A stretch of DNA of 64,000 nucleotides from Mycobacterium sp. OAS707. Its GTDB lineage: Bacteria > Actinomycetota > Actinomycetes > Mycobacteriales > Mycobacteriaceae. The notes beneath the pieces were generated by a model that had not been told where the DNA came from, searched no databases, and saw only the letters and a list, made by a program, of their open reading frames with translations. The number at the start of each line of letters is the position of its first letter. Position 1 is the first letter of the stretch. The stretch covers positions 1,922,001 through 1,986,000 of the forward strand of contig NZ_JADBDS010000001.1 in NCBI RefSeq assembly GCF_014873705.1, in the 5' to 3' direction. A program made the position numbers and the translations under genes. Positions 8,751-17,964 of this stretch are shown here, piece by piece.

Positions 8751-9671
8751 GTGACAGAGCGCAGAATCGGCAAAGCTCAATGCGGTGACCCCGTGTCCCC
8801 GATCGAGCTTCACTACGAGGACCTCGGCGATATCGGCGACCCGCCGGTCCTGCTCATCATGGGCGTCGGCGCACAGCTGCCGATGTGGCCGGACGGCTTC
8901 TGCGCGCGCCTGATCGACAGCGGGTACCGGGTGATCCGGTTCGACCACCGCGACACCGGCCTTTCGACGAAGATGCACGGCGCGCGGGCCAAGGGGTCGG
9001 TCTACCCGCGGGTGCTGCGGTATCTCGTCGGCCGCGGCAGCCCTGTGCCGTACACGCTGGTGGATTTGGCCGACGACGTCGAAGGACTCCTCGATCACCT
9101 CGGTATCGAACGAGCACACGTGGTGGGCGCCTCGATGGGCGGGATGATCGCCCAGGTGCTGGCGGGCCGCCATCCCGAGCGGGTTCAGTCATTGGGCCTG
9201 ATCATGACGAGCTCCGGCAGGCCGATGTCGTCGATTCCGAAGTGGCGGGTGATCCGCTTGGCGTTCGATGCGCCGAAAAAGGATGCCCCCGCTGAGGAGA
9301 GGTTGGCCAACGAGGTGCGCAACGTCTCGATCATCAACGGACCGAATTTCCTTCCGCCCGTGGAGGATTTGCGTCGTCGCGTCGAGGAGCTCACTACCCG
9401 CAGCGACTACCCGCAGGGCATGCTTCGCCAGTTCGATGCGATCCTCGGCACCGGCAGCCTGGTGCGCTACGCCCGTCGCATCACCGCGCCGACCGTAGTT
9501 ATTCACGGGTCGAAGGACCCGATGGTCCGACCGCGCAACGGACGCAATGTCGCTCGAGCCATCGAAGGTGCGCGCTACGTCGTCGTCGACGGCATGGGCC
9601 ACGATCTGCCCAAGCCCGTGTGGCGGCCGATCATCGAGGCGCTGACGGAGAACATGCTCCCGGAGTCGTGA
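8751..9671 (+). CDS. Alpha/beta hydrolase, LipG-like paralogue
   Basis: A 306-residue alpha/beta-fold esterase with nucleophile elbow GASMGG and the terminal catalytic-His motif DGMGHDLP. Oxyanion-region residues lie in LLIMGVGAQLPMW. It is clearly a paralogue of the lipG gene at 13028, sharing the YEDxGD, LLIMGxGAQ, DxGLSTK, GASMGGMIAQV and GMGHDLP blocks. The longer frame runs further upstream, but the GTG at 8751 gives an N-terminus matching the paralogue and leaves about 100 bp for the divergent GH31 promoter. No signal peptide is seen, so it is probably cytosolic. Substrate is unknown; carboxylesterase or lipase activity is typical. Confidence 0.88.
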   Translation: MTERRIGKAQCGDPVSPIELHYEDLGDIGDPPVLLIMGVGAQLPMWPDGFCARLIDSGYRVIRFDHRDTGLSTKMHGARAKGSVYPRVLRYLVGRGSPVPYTLVDLADDVEGLLDHLGIERAHVVGASMGGMIAQVLAGRHPERVQSLGLIMTSSGRPMSSIPKWRVIRLAFDAPKKDAPAEERLANEVRNVSIINGPNFLPPVEDLRRRVEELTTRSDYPQGMLRQFDAILGTGSLVRYARRITAPTVVIHGSKDPMVRPRNGRNVARAIEGARYVVVDGMGHDLPKPVWRPIIEALTENMLPES

Positions 9672-9754
9672 CTTCACCGCCTACTGCGGTGTGCGACACA
9701 GACTTTAGTGGACACGGCGGAAAAAGCGGCGCCGCCCCGATATCCCGAAACAGA

Positions 9755-9790
9755 CTGAGCCCCTTCCCGGTACGTCGAGAAGAGGCTCAG
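9755..9790. terminator. Hairpin terminator between convergent genes
   Basis: CTGAGCCCCTT at 9755-9765 pairs with AAGAGGCTCAG at 9780-9790 with a single mismatch, around a 14-nt loop. It lies in the 135-bp gap between the convergent hydrolase and small secreted-protein genes, so it could terminate both. No clear U-tract follows, which is common in mycobacteria. Confidence 0.55.
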
Positions 9791-9806
9791 AATGAGGGGC
9801 TGCGCG

Positions 9807-10070
9807 TCAGCTGCGGTGCCAACCGAACGAGTGATCCCGGTGGTGCCAAAGCCAGAAGTCCCAGAAGTCGGGCCGGAAGTCGCGGTCCGAGTCCCGCGAG
9901 TCGTGGCTGGGGTGGAAGTCCGTCGAGTAACCGCCACTCATGTGATCCGACGAACCGGTGTCGGCATTGGCTGCTGCGGCCACTCCAAGTGCGGCGCCGC
10001 CAAGGATGCCCGCGGCGGCGATCGGGCCTGCGACGAAGCGGGTGAAGAACCGTGACTTGTTGGTGTTCAT
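9807..10070 (-). CDS. Small secreted Asp/His/Trp-rich protein
   Basis: An 87-residue protein. The start ATG is preceded by AGGAGA at a 6-nt spacing. It has a classical signal peptide: basic MNTNKSRFFTRF, a hydrophobic Ala/Gly stretch, then AANA, giving cleavage near residue 36. The mature part is about 50 residues and rich in Asp, His, Phe and Trp, ending in DFWDFWLWHHRDHSFGWHR. Such composition could bind metal or haem, but no family is recognised. It stands alone between a terminator hairpin and the MFS gene. Confidence 0.75.
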   Translation of the reverse strand: MNTNKSRFFTRFVAGPIAAAGILGGAALGVAAAANADTGSSDHMSGGYSTDFHPSHDSRDSDRDFRPDFWDFWLWHHRDHSFGWHRS

Positions 10071-10214
10071 GTGAATTCTCCTGTGTAAGTGGATGTTTGG
10101 TTGTTCGTGACGGTGTCACATCTCCAAAGCTACGGATCCGTGTTCGCTGCGTCGCTGTTGTGCGCACAACCCGCGCAATGGGCGATCTCTGCGTTTACCG
10201 CATTGTGCTCACTG

Positions 10215-11507
10215 CTATTGCAGGGCAACGCCTTTGGTTTCGGGCAGCAGGACCGTGCAGATCACGCTGACCACGACGACCGCGGCCATCATGGCGCCGA
10301 TCGCGGGCACGCCGCACGTCGCAACCAGGGGAGCCGCGATGATCGTCGGCACCGCACCGCCCACCAATCCCGCGAGATTCAGCGACACGGCCGCGCCGCT
10401 ATAGCGGTATCGAGTGCCGAAGATCTCCGGAATGAACGCCGCCATCGGGCCGTAGGCCATTCCCGCGACCGCATAGGTTCCGCAGAGCGCCAACGCGAAC
10501 AAGCCGGCATTCCCGGTGTCAACCAGTGGAAGCACCGCGAATGACCAGGGCACGCCGAGTGCGAACGCCGCGATGATGACGCGACGGCGCCCAACGGTGT
10601 CAGACAATACGCAGCCCAGCACATTGAAGACCACCACGACCACGCCGCCGAGCAGTCCAACCGCCAAGATCAGTGTCGGCGAGAACCCAACGTGGGTATG
10701 GGCATAACTCATCAGGTAGGCGTTGGCCATGTATCCCAACGTGAAGAACCCGATCATGGCGCCGGCAGCAAGAACCACCTCGCGTCGCTGATTTCCGAAC
10801 AAGGCGGCCAGTGGCGTCACCCGTGCGGTGTCGCTTTCCTTGTGCTCGGTGAACACCGGCGTCTCGGCGACGTTGAGCCGGACGTACAACGCGATGGCGA
10901 TCAACACCGCACTGAACAGAAACGGTATGCGCCAACCCCATTCGAGGAACGCGCGACTGGACTCCCCGATCGTCTGGTTCACGACCAGGAACAGCAGGCT
11001 GCTCATGACGAGCCCGCTGCCGACACCCATCTGGGTGTACATGCCGTAGCGACCCCGGGCTCGCGCCGGCGCGTACTCGGCGGACAGCAGCGCGGCGCCC
11101 GCCCATTCACCGCCGACCGCAAACCCCTGGACGAGGCGCAGCGTCAACAGGATCAGTGGCGCGGCCATGCCGATGGTCGCCTCGCCGGGAACCAGTCCAA
11201 CGGCCACCGTCGACAGGCCCATGATCAGCATGGTGGCGATCAGGGTCGACTTGCGGCCAAGGCGATCGCCGAAGTGTCCGAAGAACGCCGCGCCGACCGG
11301 CCGTGACAGAAACGCCGCGGCGAACGTGGCCATCGACGCGACCGTGGCCGTCGTGCCGTCCAGATGAGGGAAGAAGACCTTCGGGAACACCAGCGCGGCG
11401 GCGGTGCCGTAGATGTAGAAGTCGTAGTACTCGATGGCCGACCCGACAAAGCTCGCCGCCGCGACGCGCTTCATCGACGTGCGGCGCGGTGCCACCAGTG
11501 TTGCCAT
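10215..11507 (-). CDS. MFS transporter, metabolite:H+ symporter (MHS) type
   Basis: A 430-residue, 12-helix major facilitator of the MHS group, to which the shikimate and alpha-ketoglutarate permeases and ProP belong. The first helix carries the group signature SAIEYYDFYIYG. The loop between helices 2 and 3 has motif A, GDRLGRK. A GAGGAG ribosome-binding site precedes the ATG at 11507. Likely role: proton-driven import of a small carboxylate, betaine or similar solute. It is transcribed away from the ABC1 kinase gene across a 173-bp gap, and no catabolic gene lies beside it to reveal the substrate. Confidence 0.9.
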   Translation of the reverse strand: MATLVAPRRTSMKRVAAASFVGSAIEYYDFYIYGTAAALVFPKVFFPHLDGTTATVASMATFAAAFLSRPVGAAFFGHFGDRLGRKSTLIATMLIMGLSTVAVGLVPGEATIGMAAPLILLTLRLVQGFAVGGEWAGAALLSAEYAPARARGRYGMYTQMGVGSGLVMSSLLFLVVNQTIGESSRAFLEWGWRIPFLFSAVLIAIALYVRLNVAETPVFTEHKESDTARVTPLAALFGNQRREVVLAAGAMIGFFTLGYMANAYLMSYAHTHVGFSPTLILAVGLLGGVVVVVFNVLGCVLSDTVGRRRVIIAAFALGVPWSFAVLPLVDTGNAGLFALALCGTYAVAGMAYGPMAAFIPEIFGTRYRYSGAAVSLNLAGLVGGAVPTIIAAPLVATCGVPAIGAMMAAVVVVSVICTVLLPETKGVALQ

Positions 11508-11680
11508 ATCCGCTCCTCAGACGTTGATTGCGTCTGAAGCTATGGATCGGCGACGAAGGTGGCGCGCTTGTGCTCGCTAGCGGTTTAATCAGCGATGTTC
11601 GGCTTTTGCGCATTCTGCTCAGGTGTGACCCGGTGCACACGATTTAGACTCGTCAACCCGCCGTTTGAGACACTGCAACC

Positions 11681-13027
11681 ATGAGTACGACTAAACACCG
11701 CGAGGTGGCCAAGCTGGACCGGGTGCCGCTGCCGGTCGAAGCCGCCCGCATCGGCGCGACGGGTTGGCAGATAACCCGCACCGGCGCGCGAGTCGTCGCC
11801 AAGCTCGCCGGTAAGGGTTCGTTGCAGCAGAAGATCATCAGGCAGATCCCGCAGACGTTCGCCGACCTTGGGCCTACCTACGTCAAGTTCGGCCAGATCA
11901 TCGCCTCAAGTCCGGGCGCGTTCGGCGAACAAATGAGTCGCGAGTTCCGCAGCCTGCTCGACGCGGTGCCGCCCGCCGACGAGGACCAGGTCTACAAGCT
12001 GTTGCGCGAGGAACTGGGCGACGATCCCTCGAAGCTCTTCAAGTCGTTCGAGCCGACGCCGTTCGCGTCGGCTTCGATCGCGCAGGTGCACTACGCGACC
12101 CTGCACAGCGGCGAAGAGGTGGTCGTCAAGATCCAGCGGCCTGGCATTCGCCGCCGCGTTGCGGCAGACCTGCAAATCCTCAAGCGCGGCGCGCAGATCG
12201 TCGAACTGGCCAAGCTGGGCCGCCGGTTGTCCGCACAGGATGTCGTGGCCGACTTCGCCGACAACCTGGCCGAGGAACTCGATTTCCGGCTGGAAGCGCA
12301 GTCGATGGACGCTTGGGTCTCGCACATGCACGCCTCGCCGCTGGGCCGCAACATCCGGGTGCCGCAGGTCTATTGGGACCTGACCAGCGAGCGGGTGCTG
12401 ACGATGGAACGCGTCGCGGGCATCCGTATCGACGATGCCGCCGCCATCCGCAAGGCCGGCTTCGACGGCACCGAACTGGTAAAGGCGTTGCTGTTCAGCG
12501 TGTTCGAGGGCGGCCTGCGGCACGGCCTGTTCCACGGCGACCTGCACGCAGGCAACCTGTACGTCGACAAAGACGGCAAGATCGTGTTCTTCGACTTCGG
12601 CATCATGGGCCGCATCGACCCGCGGACCCGCTGGCTGCTACGGGAGTTGGTGTACGCGCTGCTGGTCAAGAAGGACCACGCCGCGGCGGGCAAGATCGTC
12701 GTGCTGATGGGTGCGGTCGGCACGATGAAACCCGAGGCCGAAGCCGCCAAGGACCTCGAGAAGTTCGCGACGCCACTGACCATGAAGTCGCTTGGCGACA
12801 TGAGCTACGCCGAAATCGGCAGGCAGCTCTCGACTTTGGCCGACGCTTACGACGTGAAGCTGCCGCGTGAGCTGGTGCTGATCGGCAAGCAGTTCCTCTA
12901 CGTCGAGCGCTACATGAAGCTACTCGCACCGAAGTGGCAGATGATGTCCGATCCGCAGTTGACCGGATACTTCGCGAACTTCATGGTGGAGCTCAGCCGC
13001 GAACACACTGAAGAGGTCGAGGCGTAA
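11681..13027 (+). CDS. ABC1/UbiB-family atypical kinase
   Basis: A 448-residue protein of the ABC1 (AarF/UbiB) family, protein-kinase-like ATPases linked to isoprenoid-lipid and quinone metabolism. The N-terminal KxGQ motif is seen in YVKFGQIIASS. The Lys of the ATP site lies in VVVKIQRPG, the catalytic loop is HGDLHAGNLY, and the metal-binding motif is FFDFGIMGRI. There are no clear membrane helices. It is immediately followed by lipG with no gap, as I recall for M. tuberculosis Rv0647c-Rv0646c, so the two are translationally linked. A role supporting mycolate or envelope lipid metabolism is inferred from position only. Confidence 0.93.
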   Translation: MSTTKHREVAKLDRVPLPVEAARIGATGWQITRTGARVVAKLAGKGSLQQKIIRQIPQTFADLGPTYVKFGQIIASSPGAFGEQMSREFRSLLDAVPPADEDQVYKLLREELGDDPSKLFKSFEPTPFASASIAQVHYATLHSGEEVVVKIQRPGIRRRVAADLQILKRGAQIVELAKLGRRLSAQDVVADFADNLAEELDFRLEAQSMDAWVSHMHASPLGRNIRVPQVYWDLTSERVLTMERVAGIRIDDAAAIRKAGFDGTELVKALLFSVFEGGLRHGLFHGDLHAGNLYVDKDGKIVFFDFGIMGRIDPRTRWLLRELVYALLVKKDHAAAGKIVVLMGAVGTMKPEAEAAKDLEKFATPLTMKSLGDMSYAEIGRQLSTLADAYDVKLPRELVLIGKQFLYVERYMKLLAPKWQMMSDPQLTGYFANFMVELSREHTEEVEA

Positions 13028-13930
13028 GTGGAAATCCGTTCGGGCACAGCCAAATCCGGCGATCTCGACATCTACTACGAGGACATGGGGGACCCCAACA
13101 ACCCCGCCGTCCTACTGATCATGGGCCTTGGCGCGCAATTGTTGTTGTGGCGCACCGACTTCTGCGAGAAGCTCGTTGACCAGGGCTTGCGCGTCATCCG
13201 CTACGACAACCGCGACGTCGGCCTGTCGACGAAGGTGACCGGCGGCCACTCCGGCATGCCGCTGCCGAGAAGAATGGTCCGCTCGTTCCTCGGCCTGAAG
13301 AGTCCTGCCGTCTACACGCTCGAGGATCTGGCCGACGACGCTGCCGCGCTGCTGGACCACCTGAAGATCGAGACGGCGCACATCGTCGGCGCCTCGATGG
13401 GCGGCATGATCGCGCAGGTTTTCGCGGCCCGGCACCAGCCGCGCACCAAGACCCTTGCGGTCATCTTTTCCAGCAACAACCAGCCGCTGCTGCCCCCGCC
13501 CGGAACCAAGCAACTGCTCGCCATCCTGCAGAAGCCCAAGGACGCGACGCGCGAAGCGCTCGTCGAGAACGCCGTCCGGGTTACGAGGATCACCGGGAGC
13601 CCGGCCTATCCTGCGCCGCTCGAGCGCATCCGCGAGGAGGCGATCGAGGGCCTCGAACGGTCCTACTACCCCGCAGGCGTCGGCCGCCATTTCGCCGCGA
13701 TCCTCGGCAGCGGCAGCCTGCTCGGCTACGACCGGCAGATCAGCGTCCCCACGGTCGTCATTCACGGCAAGGCCGACAAGCTGATGCGCCCGTTCGGCGG
13801 CCGCGCGATCGCGCGTGCCATCAAGGGCGCGCGGTTGGTGTTGTTCGACGGCATGGGCCATGACCTGCCCCGCGAGCTGTGGGACGACATTGTCGGCGAG
13901 CTGAAGACCACCTTCGCAGAAGCGGCGTGA
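13028..13930 (+). CDS. lipG: LipG-type alpha/beta hydrolase
   Basis: A 300-residue alpha/beta hydrolase with nucleophile elbow GASMGGMIAQV, an acid residue in HGKADKLM and the terminal catalytic His in GMGHDLP. The GTG start follows the ABC1 stop directly, indicating coupled translation. M. tuberculosis LipG, in the same position next to the mmaA genes, is known as a phospholipase/thioesterase; the symbol is given on synteny plus sequence. The gap to the first methyltransferase is 132 bp. A second copy of this family lies at 8751. Confidence 0.88.
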   Translation: MEIRSGTAKSGDLDIYYEDMGDPNNPAVLLIMGLGAQLLLWRTDFCEKLVDQGLRVIRYDNRDVGLSTKVTGGHSGMPLPRRMVRSFLGLKSPAVYTLEDLADDAAALLDHLKIETAHIVGASMGGMIAQVFAARHQPRTKTLAVIFSSNNQPLLPPPGTKQLLAILQKPKDATREALVENAVRVTRITGSPAYPAPLERIREEAIEGLERSYYPAGVGRHFAAILGSGSLLGYDRQISVPTVVIHGKADKLMRPFGGRAIARAIKGARLVLFDGMGHDLPRELWDDIVGELKTTFAEAA

Positions 13931-14062
13931 TCCCGGCCACACCTTTCGATTCGTTTCCCGAGGTGCATGGCGCGTAACCTCGGGAGGAGTGCATCAGCGC
14001 ACCTAAGCCGTCATCGTCGACCCGCGCATAGCCGCTGACCAGCCAGGAAGGCACCCAGATCC

Positions 14063-14932
14063 ATGGCCCAAGCCAACAAATTGAAGCCGCATTTCGAGGA
14101 CGTCCAGGCGCATTACGACCTGTCCGACGAGTTCTTCCGGCTGTGGCTGGACCCGACCCAGACCTACAGCTGTGCGTATTTCGAACGCGACGACATGACG
14201 CTGCAGGAAGCGCAGCTCGCCAAGATCGACCTGGCGCTGGGCAAGCTCGGACTGCAGCCAGGGATGACGCTGCTGGACGTGGGCTGCGGGTGGGGCTCGA
14301 CGATGATGCGCGCGATCGAACGCTATGACGTCAACGTCATCGGGCTGACCCTGAGCGAGAACCAAAAGGCGCATGTGGAAAGGGTTTTCGCGCAGTCCGA
14401 CAGTCCTCGTGACAAGCGGGTGCTGCTTCAAGGCTGGGAGCAGTTCGACGAGCCGGTGGACCGGATCGTCTCGATCGGCGCGTTCGAACACTTCGGTTTC
14501 GACCGCTATGACGACTTCTTCGCGTTAGCCCATTCACTGTTGCCAGACGACGGCGTGATGTTGCTGCACACGATCACCGCGCTGACGCTGCCGCAGATGG
14601 CCGAGCGCAAGATTCCGCTCACCTTCGAGGTCGCCCGGTTCGTGAAGTTCATCCTCACCGAGATCTTCCCCGGGGGCCGGCTGCCTTCGATCGAGAAGGT
14701 CGAGGAGCACTCGGCCAAGGCCGGGTTCGAGCTGACTCGCCGCCAGTCGCTGCAGCTGCACTACGCCCGCACCCTCGACTGCTGGTCCGAGGCGCTGGAG
14801 GCGCACAAGGACGAGGCCATCGCCGTGCAGTCCGAAGAGGTCTACGACCGCTACATGCACTACCTCACGGGCTGCGCCAAGGGTTTCCGCATGGGCTACA
14901 TCGACGTCAACCAGTTCACCCTGGCTAAATAG
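14063..14932 (+). CDS. Mycolic acid SAM methyltransferase 1 (MmaA2/PcaA-like)
   Basis: A 289-residue cyclopropane-fatty-acid-synthase-type enzyme that modifies meromycolate chains on acyl carrier protein using SAM. Visible blocks: [32 protein letters not shown] motif [29 protein letters not shown] (acidic active-site region) and [11 protein letters not shown]. The C-terminus [10 protein letters not shown] resembles cyclopropane synthases of the MmaA2/PcaA type rather than MmaA4. Cyclopropanation against other chemistry cannot be settled from sequence alone. First of four tandem paralogues. Confidence 0.93.
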   Translation: MAQANKLKPHFEDVQAHYDLSDEFFRLWLDPTQTYSCAYFERDDMTLQEAQLAKIDLALGKLGLQPGMTLLDVGCGWGSTMMRAIERYDVNVIGLTLSENQKAHVERVFAQSDSPRDKRVLLQGWEQFDEPVDRIVSIGAFEHFGFDRYDDFFALAHSLLPDDGVMLLHTITALTLPQMAERKIPLTFEVARFVKFILTEIFPGGRLPSIEKVEEHSAKAGFELTRRQSLQLHYARTLDCWSEALEAHKDEAIAVQSEEVYDRYMHYLTGCAKGFRMGYIDVNQFTLAK

Positions 14933-14975
14933 GGCTGGCAGGAACCGCCAAGTTTGACGCGTAGCATGGCCGCTC

Positions 14976-15836
14976 ATGGCCGACCTGACGCCTCATTTCG
15001 AGGACGTGCAGTCCCACTACGACCTGTCGGACGACTTCTACCGGCTGTTTCTGGATTCCACGCAGACCTATAGCTGCGCCTACTTCGAGCGCGACGACAT
15101 GTCGCTCGAACAGGCTCAGCTCGCCAAGATCGACCTTTCACTCGGCAAGCTGGGTCTGCGGCCGGGGATGACACTGCTCGACATCGGGTGCGGCTGGGGC
15201 GCGACGATGCGGCGAGCGGTCGAGCGCTACGACGTCAACGTCGTCGGGCTGACGCTGTCACAGAATCAATACGACCACGCCGCGCAGGCGTTCGCCGCGA
15301 TGAACGGTCCGCGATCAAAGCGGGTGCTGCTGCAGGGGTGGGAGCAGTTCGACGAGCCCGTCGACCGGATCGTGTCGATCGGCGCATTCGAACACTTCGG
15401 CCACGACCGGTGGAAGCAGTTCTTCTCGACGACCTACGGCGTGCTGCCGGACGACGGCGTCATGCTGCTGCACACCATCACCCGGCTGACGCTGGATGAG
15501 GTCAAGGACCGTGGCATCCCGATGTCGATGGACGCCGCACGCTTCGCGATGTTCATCGCCAAGGAGATTTTTCCCGGCGGTCAGCTGCCGACGATAGGGG
15601 CGGTCGAAGAGCACGCTGCGGCGGCCGGTTTCACGGTGACCCGGGTCCAGTCCCTGCAACCCCACTACGCGCGCACCCTCCAAACGTGGGCCGACACGCT
15701 GGGCGCGCAGCGCGAAGCGGCGATCGCCGTCCAGTCCGAAGAGGTCTACGACCGCTACATGAAATACCTGATTGGATGCGCGGACATGTTCCGCAAGGGC
15801 TATATCGACGTCAACCAGTTCACGCTGCACAAGTAG
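14976..15836 (+). CDS. Mycolic acid SAM methyltransferase 2 (MmaA2/PcaA-like)
   Basis: A 286-residue paralogue, 43 bp downstream of the first copy and the most similar to it of the four, with identical stretches at [31 protein letters not shown] and DVNQFTLHK. The SAM motif is [12 protein letters not shown]. It differs in the MSMDAARFAMFIAKEIFPGG region, where the lipid-binding helix sits, which could change chain-position specificity. It probably arose by tandem duplication and is co-transcribed with copy 1. Confidence 0.93.
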   Translation: MADLTPHFEDVQSHYDLSDDFYRLFLDSTQTYSCAYFERDDMSLEQAQLAKIDLSLGKLGLRPGMTLLDIGCGWGATMRRAVERYDVNVVGLTLSQNQYDHAAQAFAAMNGPRSKRVLLQGWEQFDEPVDRIVSIGAFEHFGHDRWKQFFSTTYGVLPDDGVMLLHTITRLTLDEVKDRGIPMSMDAARFAMFIAKEIFPGGQLPTIGAVEEHAAAAGFTVTRVQSLQPHYARTLQTWADTLGAQREAAIAVQSEEVYDRYMKYLIGCADMFRKGYIDVNQFTLHK

Positions 15837-15951
15837 CGTCAGATTGGGTTCAGCCCTCGCGGACGGCTAGGGTGTACGCCTAGTTGCGCACGTAGCTGCC
15901 GTAGCGGCTCGTAGAGTGCGGTCACACCAGGAGAAGGCTTAGCAGGGAAAT

Positions 15952-16848
15952 ATGTCTGACAATTCATCCGGCACGAAGGACATGACGCCGCATTTCGAGG
16001 ATATTCAGGCGCATTACGACCTTTCGGACGACTTCTTCGGGGTGTTCCAGGATCCGACGCGCAAGTACAGCTGCGCGTTCTTCACCGGCCCCAATGTCAC
16101 GCTGTCCGAGGCGCAGATCGCCAACGTCGATCAGCACCTGGACAAGCTCGATCTGAAGCCGGGGATGACCCTGCTCGAGGTCGGTTGCGGCTGGGGGCTG
16201 ACCCTGCAGCGGGCGATGGAGAAGTACGACGTCAACGTCATCGGCCTGACGCTGTCCAAGAACCAGAAGGCCTACTGCGACCAGCTGCTGTCCAAGCTCG
16301 ACACCAATCGGACATTCGACGTGCGGCTAGAGGGCTGGGAGCAGTTCCACAGCCCCGTCGACCGCATCGTGTCGATCGAGGCCTTCGAGCACTTCGGCTT
16401 CGAGCGCTATGACGACTTCTTCAAGACCTGCTTCGACATCCTGCCCGACGACGGCCGGATGACGATCCAGAGCAGCGTCGGCTACCACCCATATGACCTG
16501 GCCGAGCGCGGCAAGAAGCTGACCTTCGAGTTGGCCCGGTTCATCAAGTTCATGATCACCGAGATCTTCCCCGGCGGCCGGCTTCCGACCACTCAGATGA
16601 TGGTGGAGCACGGCGAGAAGGCGGGCTTCGTGGTGCCCGAGGCGAAGTCGCTGCGCAATCACTACATCAAGACGCTCGGCATCTGGGCCGACCGCCTCGA
16701 GAAGAACAAAGATGCGGCGATCGCGGCCACCGACGAGGAGAACTACCACCGCTACATGCGGTACCTGACCGGCTGCCAGTACTACTTCATCGACGAGAGC
16801 ATCGACGTCAGCCTGGTCACCTACCTGAAGCCGGGCGCAGCCGCGTAG
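15952..16848 (+). CDS. Mycolic acid SAM methyltransferase 3 (MmaA4-like)
   Basis: A 298-residue paralogue of the longer class. The C-terminal half ([44 protein letters not shown]) closely follows M. tuberculosis MmaA4 as I remember it; MmaA4 makes the hydroxymycolate precursor of keto and methoxy mycolates. The SAM motif is [12 protein letters not shown]. It lies 115 bp after copy 2, and GGAGAAGG and AGGGAA runs precede the ATG. A strong hairpin follows its stop. The oxygenated-mycolate role is inferred from similarity. Confidence 0.92.
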   Translation: MSDNSSGTKDMTPHFEDIQAHYDLSDDFFGVFQDPTRKYSCAFFTGPNVTLSEAQIANVDQHLDKLDLKPGMTLLEVGCGWGLTLQRAMEKYDVNVIGLTLSKNQKAYCDQLLSKLDTNRTFDVRLEGWEQFHSPVDRIVSIEAFEHFGFERYDDFFKTCFDILPDDGRMTIQSSVGYHPYDLAERGKKLTFELARFIKFMITEIFPGGRLPTTQMMVEHGEKAGFVVPEAKSLRNHYIKTLGIWADRLEKNKDAAIAATDEENYHRYMRYLTGCQYYFIDESIDVSLVTYLKPGAAA

Positions 16849-16861
16849 TTTCCGTCCGTTA

Positions 16862-16899
16862 GCAAATCCCCCGGCGTGTGGCGCGCACGGGGGATTTGC
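16862..16899. terminator. Hairpin terminator after methyltransferase 3
   Basis: GCAAATCCCCCG at 16862-16873 pairs perfectly (12 bp) with CGGGGGATTTGC at 16888-16899 around a 14-nt loop. It is placed to end transcription after the third methyltransferase gene, so the fourth probably has its own promoter. Its core stem is the same as that of the hairpin at 17919-17954. Confidence 0.8.
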
Positions 16900-16940
16900 G
16901 GTTGGATACCTTGGATTGGTCTAGGGAAGGTAGCTGTGCT

Positions 16941-17837
16941 GTGTCGGAAGTGGCAGTCATCTCGGAGAAGATGCGCAAGAACTTCGACAACATCGGTGCG
17001 CATTACGACCTGTCCGATGACTTTTTCGGGCTGTTCCAGGACCGCAGCCGCATCTACTCGTGCGCATACTTCGAGCCCGATGACCTGACCCTCGAGCAAG
17101 CCCAGTACGCAAAGGTCGACCTGCACCTCGACCGGCTGGGACTGGAGCCGGGGATGACCGTGCTCGACATCGGATGTGGCTGGGGCGGAGCGCTGAAGCG
17201 CGCGATCGAACGCCATGACGTCAATGTCATCGGTCTGACGTTGAGCAGGAACCAGCACGCTGCCAGCACCAAATTGCTCGCCGGCCTCGACACCGACCGG
17301 AGCCGGCGGATTCTGCTGCGCGGCTGGGAGGAGTTCGACGAGCCCGTCGATCGCATTCTGTCCATCGAGGCCTTCGAGCACTTCGGCTTCGAGCGCTACG
17401 ACGAGTTCTTCAAAAAGTGCTTTGCGCTTTTGCCGGACGACGGCCGGATGACGATCCAGAGCAACATCAGCTATCACCCCGACGAGTTCCGGGAGCGGGG
17501 CATCCCGTTGTCGATCGACGTGCTCAAGTTCATCAAGTTCATGGTGACCGACATTTTCCCCGGCGCGCGCCTGCCGTCGTCGCAGATGATGCGGACGCAC
17601 GGCGAGGACGCGGGGTTCGTCCTCGACGACGTCGTATCGCTGCGGTCGCACTACGTCAGGACGTTGACGATGTGGGGCGACGCGTTGGAGGCCAACAAGT
17701 CCCGCGCGATCGAGATCCAGTCCGAAGAGGTCTACGACAACTACATGAAGTACCTGCGGGGCTGTGCGCAGAAATTCGCCGACGAATACATCGACGTGCA
17801 CCTGGTGACGTACCTGAAGCCCGGCGCGACCGCCTAG
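16941..17837 (+). CDS. Mycolic acid SAM methyltransferase 4 (MmaA4/CmaA2 class)
   Basis: A 298-residue paralogue of the longer class, ending [14 protein letters not shown]. The SAM motif is [12 protein letters not shown]; the active-site region reads [20 protein letters not shown]. The start is GTG 16941, with AGGGAAGG about 10 nt upstream; an upstream in-frame GTG at 16878 falls inside the terminator loop and is rejected. It diverges from copy 3 in the lid and lipid-binding helices ([21 protein letters not shown]), so it may act on a different chain position. It is set apart from copies 1-3 by a terminator. Confidence 0.92.
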   Translation: MSEVAVISEKMRKNFDNIGAHYDLSDDFFGLFQDRSRIYSCAYFEPDDLTLEQAQYAKVDLHLDRLGLEPGMTVLDIGCGWGGALKRAIERHDVNVIGLTLSRNQHAASTKLLAGLDTDRSRRILLRGWEEFDEPVDRILSIEAFEHFGFERYDEFFKKCFALLPDDGRMTIQSNISYHPDEFRERGIPLSIDVLKFIKFMVTDIFPGARLPSSQMMRTHGEDAGFVLDDVVSLRSHYVRTLTMWGDALEANKSRAIEIQSEEVYDNYMKYLRGCAQKFADEYIDVHLVTYLKPGATA

Positions 17838-17918
17838 TCCGCCGAACGTGGGTTACCCGCACACTTTTCGCGCGGAAGCGTGACACAAGTCCACACTCGG
17901 CAAGGCGCTCGCCAAAGG

Positions 17919-17954
17919 AAATCCCCCGCCACTGCCTGATGTGACGGGGGATTT
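17919..17954. terminator. Hairpin terminator between convergent genes
   Basis: AAATCCCCCG at 17919-17928 pairs with CGGGGGATTT at 17945-17954. It lies between the end of the fourth methyltransferase and the end of the convergent PE-PPE gene, so it can serve both directions. The stem sequence is identical to the core of the hairpin about 1 kb upstream. Confidence 0.75.
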
Positions 17955-17964
17955 GCTTCTCGGG

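Noticed and set aside
9620..10045. 141-codon plus-strand frame across the terminator
   Set aside because: It spans a hydrolase end, a hairpin and the antisense of a gene with a clear signal peptide and ribosome-binding site.
16878..16940. Upstream GTG start for the fourth mycolate methyltransferase
   Set aside because: It lies in the loop of a perfect 12-bp terminator hairpin, while GTG 16941 has a good ribosome-binding site and family-like N-terminus.
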